Assembly: GCA_013397455.1 (NCBI GenBank)
Contig: VYZB01000015.1
Location: forward strand, 855,477-919,476
Source of the DNA: Crotophaga sulcirostris
Lineage: Eukaryota; Chordata; Aves; Cuculiformes; Crotophagidae
Direction: 5' to 3'
DNA length: 64,000 bases
In this document: piece by piece, positions 24,994 to 35,993 of the stretch
Position numbering within the stretch: position 1 is the stretch's first letter
Layout of the letters: every line of letters begins with the position of its first letter
Notes under the pieces: model-generated
The model's database searches: none
What the model was told of the DNA's origin: nothing
Seen by the model: only the letters and a program-made list of their open reading frames with translations
Position numbers and translations under genes: made by a program

Positions 24994-27900
24994 GATAAGA
25001 CCAGACCATAAGTATTATGGGATCTTGTGTTATTTAAAACAAGTCCTGTGTTTGAAGCAGTTAATGTGGTTTCTAAAGATGAATTTATAAAACAATCATC
25101 CTTTATTCAAGAAAAAAATACTAGCAATGGAGAAATAATTACTTCCTTCAGCATCCTCAACATTTCTGAGCTTACTTTAAGGTATATAAAATGTCTTCAG
25201 GAATTCCAGATATCTTTTTTTGCTCCAGTGGTTCTATTCCTCACCGATTCCATTCTATCTCCTGGTAACAACAATGGATTATTTTTCTTACTTAGTCTTG
25301 GATAAACAAAAATTCCTACTCTTCAGTGAGCAAACGGTTTTTTGGGAAAAACAGTTCCTGATTCTATGATCTGTTTTCCTTTTATGATATAGGTTTGTTT
25401 TTTTTTCTGTAGTTGCCTTGGTTATCTGGAAATAACTTGGCATTTTGGCATTTCAGCATTTCCTAGGTGGAAGCCTTACTTCCAGAAGCATGAAAGTGTG
25501 TTCAGGCTAGCAGCCCAGTTGCTCTTCTTGAACCTCCTAGAATATTGCAGGAGCTATATGACACTAACTGTGTTAGCAAGAAATTCTCTGAGGCTTCTGA
25601 GTACATCTAGTGAAATGGAAGCCAGTAAAACAAAGCAGAGTTCCTATTTTTAGCACAGACAAGTGGCCAAAAGTGTTATATTATGCTTTGGAATAGTTTC
25701 ATACTTGTTATTTTTTTTAACTGTTATTGGTTTTATTATTATTATACTATTATCTTTCTTGTTGGATGGCACAGATGCTGTTGCTTTACGTAAGAATTGT
25801 TTTTAAAACAAAGTTGGATTGCTTCTTTGTTTTTTGGTAGATAGAATCAAGACACATTATTTTCCATTTTTTTCCAGTTTCTACTGTGTGAACCACAGCA
25901 GGAGTCAGATTATGTCATCCACTGTGAAATATTGGAAGTCACTCCATATGCTCAATTAAGGAGACAAAAAAAGTGTTCTTTCACCCAACATCAGAGCTAC
26001 TACTTAATTTTATTTGTATAGCATTTAACAGATTTCATCTTGTGGAATTTCATGTGTTGCAAAAGAGGCAGAAAACTGCTGATAAAAGCAAAAACAACAA
26101 GCGTACAGCACTTAGTCAACAGCACTGATATATATGTTTTTGTGTGTATGTGTACATTTCATGGGCTAGACAAGATGATTTGTTCAAAGGGATTCAGCTT
26201 GAAAGTGTTTTCCATTTTTCTAACTAGCATAGATGGTCTAATAAAATTTATTATGTTGTCTCATTAACATTGCCTTGCATGTTGAAATATACCAGTAGAC
26301 AATATTGTTAAATTATTGACCAACATATAAAATACAGAATAGTATGTTTTTGTATGTCATTTAACATGACTTTAGTTTTCAAGGCAACATTCTGTCCCTC
26401 CACTTTGCATGTTAAACAAAACCTTGTCCCACAAAACTTCCAATTCATATTCAACTTATTTTGTATGCACAAATGATTTATAAAAATCTCCAAATGCCTT
26501 CAAAACCTTGATTTAAAGTTAAGGGTAACAGTCCATATTATCTCTTCATTTACTCTGCCAATTGCCCCAATAGCTGATCAGCTCTGCACAGACTAAGGTA
26601 TCACTTAATGTGAATATGAACAGTAGAATTTGAAATCTTAATGCTTCATCAAAGTCCTGATATTATCAGGATGTGTTGCTATCAATACCGAGAAAGAACC
26701 AAAGAAGATTCTTTTAGTCCATTTGTTGCCATTTCTAATAATGAAAGATAAAGTGAATATCATTTGTATTTATGTAATCTGTCCCTCTGTCTTCCAAAAT
26801 GCACATACTTGTGTAGCAGACATTGATATACATGATTTGCACTGTTTTCTTGCAGAATAACTATACCGTATATTATGTGTACATATTTATGTTGAGCACC
26901 TTTTTATTTCTTTGTATTTCATCTTTTCTCTGGGTCTATATTCTCTTGTATTTTTTTAGATCTCAAGTGACAATTTGAGGAGACATTGATACCTGCTGTT
27001 TTCCTGAAGACAATCACTTCCACAGCGTCTTATATTCTTTCCAATCAGCTTCACTGTGTAGATGGCACTGTCAGAAATTACATGTGAGATGGGAGTGGAG
27101 CTCTATTTGAGTTATTCTGTAATATGCCAATGGTTGTTGCCCTGCAAACATCAAATGACAAATAGCAGTCAGCTAATATCAAGTGAAAGAATATTTGGAC
27201 AAATTTCTAAGGTTAATACTTACAGAATTGGGGTCTAATAAAAAAAAATATGTCAATTTTTTTTAAAAAACTTGTTTCTTAAATGTGATAAATGCTGTGC
27301 AGGGCACATAAGGTGAAGTCTTAATTACTAATGAAATCCACACTTTAGTAGGGTACAGTATATAGTCACCAGCAGGGAAAAAATGCAACATTTCTTGATA
27401 TCACACACTTTCTAGCAATATTTTGCTATTTCTTTTGAAAGAGATTTTCACTTCCCAGAAGAACTACCACATGAAAATCTTATTTCTGAGTGTTCTTTTT
27501 CACACTCTGTGTAGTATTCCTTCTTTACAGAGAGCAGGAGGGGCAGTAGTGCTGTGAAACTTGAAGCATGAAGCAAGACAAATATATTTAGAATTGCAGT
27601 ACATTTTATTTTAATTCCTTCCTTCTTAGAAGAATTTAACATTTCTTAGTTTTGTACTTGTAATCCTGGGTGAACCTTTTACCAGATCATCAATGTGGAT
27701 ATTTTTCAGTAGCTGAAAACAGAGCATGTTTTATCCAATGCATTCCAAATTATGCTGGGATAGCTTAAAGCATTTTGATCTGAAGTCAGCATGCATAAAC
27801 CATCTCCGTCTATTGTGCTTTCTAATTCTATCATCTGCTCTTCAATTAATTTAATTTTTTTTTTTTTGGCTTCAGTCATTCCATAAATGAATACTTCTAT

Positions 27901-28328
27901 TTGTTGTCATTTTTTTCTGAACCTATTCACTTGCAGATTCGATGCGTTGTCATTTATATTCACCTTTTTTTTCTTATTGCCTTCATTGTCCATAAAGGGT
28001 ACATTTTTTTCCAGCCATTCCAAAGCTGAGGTATTGTAGCTATTTGGGTAACCTAATTAGATGCTATACCACTCCCAGCCTTTTCAGAGACAGGCAGAAC
28101 TGGCATTCTGACTTCCTGGGGATAAGCCAGCAAAAGGTGTCCTTTGTTACTTTGACATCTAAAATTTAATTGAGGTCTGTTCAGTAAAAATGAGAACTAG
28201 AGATGGCTGTTCCATCGGACTAATGCACTCATACCACTAAGGCACTAACTTCAAAAGTTACTTCTTGTGCAAAGAGGAATAATACTTGTCGAGTCCTTTT
28301 TTTTTTTTTTTCTTAATGCCACATCTAG
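24994..28328. other. Unique AT-rich sequence, nothing recognised
   Basis: Short frames only. No transposon boundary or RNA gene was seen. Confidence 0.45.
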
Positions 28329-28455
28329 TTCCAAAGATGTGATGGTCGATGTAACTGAATTGCTGCAGGATTTGGAGCAAATGGGCTTGGAGAGGTTTGT
28401 TGAAAGCCTGCATACACTTCTCAAGCCAATAACCATGAGCAGAACTAACATACAG
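28329..28455 (+). other. Exon-like segment A, unidentified (unconfirmed)
   Basis: 127 bases lie between a long poly-T pyrimidine tract with TCTAG acceptor and a CATACAG/GTAATT donor. One base completes a split codon, then 42 codons stay open. The translation is amphipathic and protein-like (SKDVMVDVTELLQDLEQMG..., ending SRTNIQ), richer in Glu, Leu and Asp than surrounding frames. Exit is in phase 0. I recognise no family. It might belong with the exon-like segments at 30.5 and 35.8 kb, but its phase does not join directly to the one at 30.5 kb, so another exon would have to lie between. Chance is a real alternative. Confidence 0.3.
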
Positions 28456-30536
28456 GTAATTTGATACTTCTTGGAGAATTGTTTCTGTGAAGAAACACAT
28501 AAATTACTTAATAGCATTTCTAGATAATTGCCAATTTTTTTTCTATTAACAGACTGCAGCTGTGTTGCACCTGTAGTGGAGTAAATATATGGAAAAACCA
28601 TTCAAAAAGCTTACAGGGAGTTTAGAACTCTAAATATCTCGGATAGAACTGTTCCTCTTCTACCAAGTGCAGGTTGTGTAATAGTTGTTTTGTATTTTCT
28701 TTCAATATAAAATATTAGCAGTTAATAAGGTAAAGTGAGCTTGTGTATGAAGACAGGAGTTTAAGGGAAGTGCCACCAGTTTTTGTGTTTTTGAAAAGAT
28801 TTTACACTTAAAATTCAGCAGGATATGGAAAATAATTCAACAGTAGAGTGGTGCAGATCTGTGTGATACTGTGAATCTGTGGCTGCACTCTGACAATTCG
28901 TTTTAAATTCACCTCAGTGCAGCAAACAGTCACCTATGAAGTGCATTCAAGAGGGTTACAAACAGACTTGCAAATTCAAAGAATGTGCTGTGGTCAGTTT
29001 AGGTAATCTTATTCCCTTTTATGCTTTAGTTTAAAACTCTCCTAACCAATGCCTATAGACCATTCCAACAATTTAATGAAACTGTTGTACAGATTAGTCA
29101 AATTATAAAAAAACCAGCAAACAACTGAGCATTGTCCAACCCCTTCTATACGTATTTTAATGGTTAGTATGGAATATGTTACTGTGAACAGTGATTAGCA
29201 GATAATTGAAGGGTATAGGGTATTTTCAAGAAACAATCACTTATAAACCAACAATGACATTTCAGTTTGCAAAGTAGTTAATCTAAGTATCCATATCAAT
29301 GTAACAGAAGCATGTCATGAGCTAATGACATAAATATTTACTTATGGCCTTGGATCTCTTAAAGGCAGTAGTCCATGTTCAAGGACTAGAAAGTGAGTTC
29401 ATAAACTTCAAGAAACAGTGGAGGATACTGGACCGTTATAAGATTAGATATTTACTGACTGAAAAGAACAGAGAACCTTCTCCTTTCTGAAACCTTTTTG
29501 TTAACAGCTGTATTCACACTACCTTTATTCTGGGAGATGTTTCCTATTTCCTTCAACTGGCTTCCAAAATTGTGTCCCAATATTCTAGGCTTAACAATAG
29601 AAAATTTGGTGGTGTGCCCAGCACACACAGGTTAAGACAAAAGCTTGTATGCAGTTTGCAGTAGAAAAAACATGAAAAATATTCTCCAGTTGTGGTATGT
29701 TGCATCCTTTAAGGGACTTTTACAGCATAAGACATGTGTTCATAGTATACATCTAGAACTCTACTGGGTTGGTGGTCTGAACAAACATGCCTCTCAGGTT
29801 GGCCAGGGATTCAAGGTAGAAAAAGTACAGCCACATGTTCCTGTGCCCTGGAAAATCAGGACTTTCTCGTGACTTGACATTCCACACTTACTGGTTAAGA
29901 GCGACGCAATACATGGATGTGTTCTCTTATGCTCTTTATTTTTATTTTTGTTTATTATTTTTCTTTAACTTTAATTATGTTCTAGTGTGTTTATAATATG
30001 TGCAACAATAAAAAGTTTCATAAATATAAGAGCCTTGTATTCACTATAGATTTTTCTGATCTTGCTTTTGAGGTATCTTCCACACTTAAACTACCAGTTA
30101 TATGAGTTAGTTGTTTATTGGTGCGCACTAAGACACACGTGCACAAAAGAAAATAAATAGACATCCCCTACTCTTCACATGAACAAAGTAAATGCAGCAT
30201 AAAATAGTAAATACCTTATTTGGTAACAACATCCGCTGCGGTAGCTAATATTCCCATCTGCTGTACTTTCCTTTCTTTTGGTAGCAGGTTTTTGGTCATG
30301 TTGCACTCTGCTACATAGGAAGGGTGTGGTTTGTAGAAGAAAAATACCAGCCGCTCATCCTCACTGTTAGGGGTTGCCTCTTGACAAAGCAACTAAGAAG
30401 TTTCTAAACTCATCCTGAGACTGCAACGCATAAGTGCATGCCCTTGTACCACAATTAGGAGTGTCTTCATCAGACTGTCATCCTACCTCTGGCTTGGAGG
30501 TCCTTCCAGTCCTTGTTCTTTTTTTTATTTCTTCAG
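28456..30536. other. Unique AT-rich sequence (intron of an uncertain gene or intergenic)
   Basis: No element is recognised. A TTTATT-rich stretch lies near 29930-30020. Confidence 0.4.
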
Positions 30537-30648
30537 CTTACTTTCATTCTCCTCTCATGTACACCATCAACTCAGGTGGTGTGATGAGAGTTGAAATGCC
30601 TGGCAATAAAGTGAAAGAGGGAGCATTGTATTTTTCTTGGATGAAAAA
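30537..30648 (+). other. Exon-like segment B, unidentified (unconfirmed)
   Basis: 112 bases follow a very good acceptor (CTTGTTCTTTTTTTTATTTCTTCAG) and end at a near-consensus donor (GAAAAA/GTAAGTA). Two bases complete a split codon, 36 codons are open, and two bases are left over. The translation includes MYTINSGGVMRVEMPGNK and ALYFSWMK. The two leftover bases fit the one-base entry phase of the segment at 35791, so splicing B to that segment would keep the frame. No known domain was recognised. Confidence 0.3.
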
Positions 30649-32655
30649 GTAAGTACCTCCTCCTTGACACAAAGTCACAGTTTACTGGTTTTAGCACTTT
30701 TCTGTAGGCCTCTATATTTTTATTTCTTAGATGTTTCTAGAAATAACAGATGAAAGCCGTGAAAGAGAACAACTCAATACTTCACACGAAGATTATTCTA
30801 CACTCCAGTTGAAAGTATACAAAGCTGTCGTAAAGTTATCATTATAGGCTTTTGAGTGTGTGTGTTTGTGTGTATCCTACAGACTTTGTTATCAACATAA
30901 AGTCCTGTTTGTAGTTTTCAGACGCACTAACTGACTGCAGACATAACTGGATTGAAATCATTAGAAAACATAAGAAAGGTGGCATTTTGAGTGATGGTGA
31001 TCTCTCTTTGCAGATAAAGAAGATTTTTAGAAGCCTGGTGACTGAATGGCATACCAGTGAACAGGGGAGTGTGGTAAGGACCTGCAGAGCTCTTCTTACC
31101 TACTAACTTAACTGAGAAGCTTGAATGACATATTTGAACCTCCTCCATTTCATGGCAGAAAAAAAATATTTGAAGAATGCTAATAAAATGATAAACTGGA
31201 CAGATATTACAGTTCTCCTCTCCAACTCCCAAGAAAAATAACTCTCAAGCTGCTCATGAAAGCGCAGAAGAAAGAAAATAAGCACTGATGTTTGAGGATT
31301 TCACTACAAAGTGCTATAATTAGTGTGCATTTTCAAGGACATATATGTCATACAATCCTAGATACAGGAAGTTGATAATACCTGAGCAAAGCTGCTGCCC
31401 AAATATCTGTCATTTAGAAACATAAAACATTGAGCAGGCTGAAAACGATGCCCAGAGATTAAATATTATGAATGTTAGCGCATTGGGTAGAACAACAAAG
31501 CTGCAATCCCTGGTTGATGCTTTCACAGCAGACATCTAAGTAGATAGCAGAGATGTGTTTAAACCATTTATTAAAGCAAGAATTTAGGGAAGAAAGCTAA
31601 AACAGATAACTAGACGTTTAAGTCCCTTTATGTTAGTAAACATTGCACATATTGTCGCTTGAAATATCCAGTAATTGTTTGTTTCTTTTTTTTCCTTTTT
31701 TTTTTCGTGGTCTGCTAATTAGGGAAAACTACTAGCAGTGGGGAAAAGAGCAAAAGTAAAATGTTTATACATAAAGGTCTTCTGTATACTCAGTCTTTGC
31801 CTAGAGACTAGAAAGTCTGCTCCTTGGCACTTTATTTCTCCGTGTCCAAAGGTGACCCTCAAACTGATTACTGAACTGATCTTCTGAGTTCAAATAGAGC
31901 ATTCACATCATCATTTTAAACAAAATTAATCCAAGTAACCCTGCAGTCTTGACTGAAGTCTTTCCTTGGGGAATACACTGGGAATTCTGTTTAAAATACG
32001 ATCTATTTTTCTTTGCACATCAATTAATTAACAGTAAGGTAATTCATCATAATAAAGGGATTTGTGAGGTCTACACTAAAGTCTCTCAGTAGCAAGAGTT
32101 CTATGGAGGCAAGTAGTGGTTGACATCAAATAGCACCCTTATCTGTTTGGTATTACTGAGGCAAGACATTTGTGTCCAAATCAGCGCTCAATGTTACAGA
32201 AGATTTGAGAGAAATTTGTGATACTTATTTTCAGAATTCCCTCTAAACTCACACTTCTGGGTATAGTCAGTTTAGATTAATGACAACCCTGTCCTACTGC
32301 TGTGGCTGGCTGTATGATCATAATGCACAACACAGTGATGGAGAAGTTCTTAGCTGCCCTGGCTAGACTGCATGAAAAAACAAATAGTTAAAGATGGAGA
32401 AAGGGGTTATGAGTACAAGAATCAGCCAGCATATAAAGGACAAGTTGAAATTACTGAGCAACAGAAAACAACAAAGACAGTTACAGAGAATTTCAGAAAT
32501 ACAATATCAATGAAGTAATTGGTTTCTGTTCCAGAAACCAATTTTAGCTACCCAACCTTCACCCTGTAGAATCTTATATCTAGACGAACCTCCAACCAAA
32601 CTTGCCAGCACAGTCTGCTGAATAAGAATTCTGATATTTGCACAGTAATAAAATC
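30649..32655. other. Unique AT-rich sequence, nothing firm
   Basis: A minus-strand frame at 30927-31232 passes a good donor-like site (GTAG/GTAAGA, near 31098) but has no convincing acceptor. No transposon was seen before the CR1 at 32656. Confidence 0.35.
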
Positions 32656-34000
32656 TAGAATCACAGAATCACAGAATTACAAAATGCTTGGGGTTGGAAA
32701 GGGCCTCTGGAGATCATCTAGTCCAACCTCCATGCTAAAGAATGTTTATCTACAGCAGGTTTCCACAGGAATGTGTCTAAGTGGATTTTGTATATCTCCA
32801 GAGAAGGAGATTCCATTAGCTCCCTGGGCAGACTGTTCCAGGGCTCTGTCACCTTCAAAGTAAAGAAGCTTTTCTTCGTGTTCAGGTGGAACTTCCCATG
32901 TTCCAGTTTGTGCCTGTTGCCTCTAGTCCTGTCACTAGGCGCCACTGAAAAGGGTCTGGTCCCATCCTCTTGACACCCACCCTTCAGATATTTATAAGCA
33001 TTGGTAAGATCTCTCAGTCTTCCCTTCTTCAAGCTAAATGGACCCAGGCTTCTCAGTCTTTCCTCATAACAGAGATGCTCCAGTCTTCTTGGACTTCTGT
33101 TGGACTCTGTCCAATAGTTCCTTGTCTTTCTTGACCTGGGGAGCCCAGAACTGGACACAGTACTCTAGATGCGGTCTCACCATGACACAGTAGAGGAAGA
33201 AGACAGTCTCCCTATATCTGTCAGCCACACTCTTCTTTATGCAGTCCATGATACCATTGGTCTTCTTGACCATGAGGGCACATTGAGGGCTCATGGTTAG
33301 CTTGTTGTCCATCAGGACTCCTGCGTCCTTCTGCACAGAGCTGCTTTCCAACAGGTCAAACCCTAACCAGTACTGGTGAATGGGATTGGTTCTGCCTAGG
33401 TGCAGGACTCAACGCTTGCCTTTATTTATCTTCACTAGGTTCCTTTCTGCCCAACTCTCCAGCCTGTCCAGGTCTCACTGAATGGCAGCCTTTCTGTGTT
33501 ATGAGCAGCCAGGGTGTTATGGGAGAAAGTATCAAAAGCCTTGCTGAAGTCGAAGTAGACAGTATCCACCTCATCTACCCAGACAATTATGCCATCACAG
33601 GAGGCGTATTTAGTCAAGCATGATTTCCCCTTGGCGAATCCATGTTGACCAATGCCGATAGCCACCTTTTTCTCCAGATACTTAGAGAAGACATTCGGAT
33701 TGAGCAGTTCCATTACTTTTCCAGGGATGGAGGTGAGGCTGACTGGCCTGCAGTTTCCCAGGTCTTTCTTCTTCTGCTTTTTGGAGACTGGAGTGACACT
33801 GGCTTTTCTCTAGTCCTCAGGCAGCTCTCCTGTTCTCTATGATCTTTCGAAGATAATGGGCAGTGCTTTAGCAATAACGTCTGCCAGGTCTCTCAGCAAT
33901 TTTTTTTTTCTCAGCAATCCTATCAGGTTCCATGGATTTGTGGGTGTCAAAATTGCCTGAATTATCTCTAAACTGAGGCAATCTTCAGTCCCTTTTGTTG
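32656..34000 (-). mobile_element. CR1 LINE with internal deletion in reverse transcriptase
   Basis: The largest CR1 copy in the window, inserted on the minus strand. The 3' tail is at the left (TAGAATCACAGAATCACAG, the complement of the ATTCTGTG repeats). Frames on the minus strand match CR1 ORF2 in order. At 33435-33713 is the start of the reverse transcriptase (QHGFAKGKSCLTKYASCDG, FDFSKAFDT). At 33064-33351 is the region after the palm (MVRPHLEYCVQFWAPQ). At 32718-33158 is the C-terminus ([16 protein letters not shown]). At about 33485-33510 the sequence jumps from the SKAFDT block to a later part, so the stretch that carries the catalytic FADD/YADD box is missing, judged from the known order of the family. 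Frameshifts separate the blocks. It is defective and immobile. Confidence 0.92.
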
Positions 34001-35790
34001 TTATCACTTTCTATCTCTTGATATGTCTAGGCCTATGTAAGTACTATTATATTTACAATTCTCAAGTGCTATAGAAATGTCTTTAAGTGAAAATATTATC
34101 TTTTAAGAAGAAAAATGTTTAGTAAAACAGAAATTACTATGAAAAGTATTGTTCTGACAGTTTTTTGATGTGTTCTGTATTTTTATTTTGCAATGCTCTT
34201 TTATTTATCTTTTTAAAAATTATATAATATACCACTGGACAGAAGACAATAATCAGCAGACTTCTGTTGAAGGAAAGTTTCATAAAATAACTTTCCCATT
34301 TTGAGATTTACAGTGCTGGAGTATATACTTCAAAGAAGTGGTGAGATCTCTGTCACTTTTGAGTCTTAAAGAAAGATCTGGCAAACATCTGCATTGTTTG
34401 GGTACAAATGAACCTGGTTGAAAAAGGAGAATAAACTGGAAGAAAAAGCACTGGACCTACAACACTTCCACCAAGATGATGAGTACTCACATATGAGATG
34501 CCATGCAGAATGGGATTTTTGATGAAGTGTCCTTGAGAGGCAATAATTTCTGCATCCCACTAAATTTTGAACTTAGTGTAGTGAGAACAGTTCTCTGCAG
34601 TAGAAGCAAGGCTCTGCTGATACCCCCATGGCAAGTTTTCCCTCTTTGAGTCACAGAAGTTGCTGGCTAGCAGCACAATTAAATTGTTCATTTCTTGGCA
34701 AAAGGAAAACACTATCTGACACAACAGCTCAGTGTGGCAGGTACAACTGCCCTGACAAAGACCTGATAAAGATGAGGGCTTGCCAAAGACTGGATGAAGA
34801 CTGGGGCTTTCAGGCCGTTGCAATCTGTTTACTTTTTTTCATGAAGAAAGGAGGAGTTGGGGGAAGTGTTAACACTAAGGTCAGCAATGAACTGAACGAA
34901 ACCCTCATTCTTCACCCCCTCTGCGCTGCTGGGGATGGGAGGAGGTAGAGAATTGTTGCCAGGTGCACAGACCTCAGAAGATCAGTCTGCTTGCCAATTA
35001 GAACTGACCACGAATCAGACTTGACTATTTATAAATTGAATCATCTTGGGTGGCTGGTTGTCTGTTTTGAGGCTACCTCTGTGACACTTGGGAAGACTGC
35101 TGATCCCTGGTTAAATGGAACTCCTGAGATCCCATCCTGCCTCACCATCTTTCTTTCAATGTTACAAAGCAGAAAATACCAATGCATTTAGATCATCACA
35201 AAACCGATCAGGAAAAATAAATTTTTCTTTGTATCCACTTTCAATTATTTTCAGTTCAGTTACATATGTGCTGAAGGCAGTACATAAACCTCTACATGTA
35301 TTGCAGAGTTGGATAGCTGTTCACTTCTCTAACAAGGACATATCTGAAGGTGTAAATTTACATAGTACTGTCCTGCTCTTTTGTCATCACTGGGTAATTT
35401 TCACTATCTTAGATTCCTTTAGTCATTTGCACAGTGTGAACGGATTATCTCAAATGAGAATTAAAGTAAGTTAAAAGAAATATTAATGCTTTTATTACTC
35501 CTGCGTTTTGCTATGAAACTTTAATCCCATATGTTCATGATTTTTCTTTTTATCACCTATGTCTGTCTAACCACAGGTAATTTCTTATGCCAGAGAGGAA
35601 ATATTAATGGTCTTCTGGTAAGTTAGTCTTTTTTCAAAACCTGATGTAAAAGATAGGAACTTATGTGCGTACTTAGCTATGTTGTTAACAATTATCTACG
35701 AATTAGAACTGATGAACATTCTCTTAAAAATATTTGATGTTTCTGCTTGGTTTACATATTTGAAAATTTCATCTAACTGTCTAACTTAAG
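34001..35790. other. Unique sequence; weak exon-like motifs
   Basis: Two short segments at 35413-35465 and 35577-35617 (plus strand) have acceptor- and donor-like edges with GTAAGT donors. However, the second joined to the segment at 35791 would create a stop codon, so I do not accept them as a coding chain. Plus-strand frames at 34628-34948 and 35115-35474 show no recognised domain. Confidence 0.35.
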
Positions 35791-35993
35791 ATTTGGATGG
35801 AAGTTAGAAGTTCAGATGGGAGTTTCTGAAATGGTTCTGAGTGAATGTCATAATATACATGTAGTTCAAATCCAGCCTACTCTGAACACACCAGACATTC
35901 AATTCATGTATGTAAGCTACACAGCAGATGCTCCGAGACTAAATTGGTCTGACATGTATGGAGAGCACTGGGCTCAGGCAGCGTGTGCTACAG
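35791..35993 (+). other. Exon-like segment C, unidentified (unconfirmed)
   Basis: 203 bases follow a CTAACTTAAG acceptor with 67 codons open. The residue mix is strikingly protein-like, with few low-complexity runs (FGWKLEVQMGVSEMVL..., PDIQFMYVSYTADAPRLNW). The donor (CTACAG/GTGCAT) is weak. Entry needs two bases from the preceding exon, which segment B at 30.5 kb provides, giving a lysine codon across the junction. No family was recognised. If real, the defective CR1 at 32.66-34.0 kb lies in the intron between B and C. Confidence 0.28.

Noticed and set aside
28251..28601. 116-codon minus-strand ORF
   Set aside because: It lies antisense to the plus-strand exon-like segment, reads through a poly-A/T tract as polylysine and has no motif; likely a shadow.
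28855..28885. GTGATACTGTGAATCTGTGG, resembling a CR1 tail
   Set aside because: No other CR1 landmarks (TTCCAACC, GGTTGGACTCGATGA) precede it, so the similarity is too short.
35413..35617. Two short plus-strand exon-like segments with GTAAGT donors
   Set aside because: Their only shared frame leads, on joining to the segment at 35791, to a TGA across the junction, so they do not fit a coding chain.
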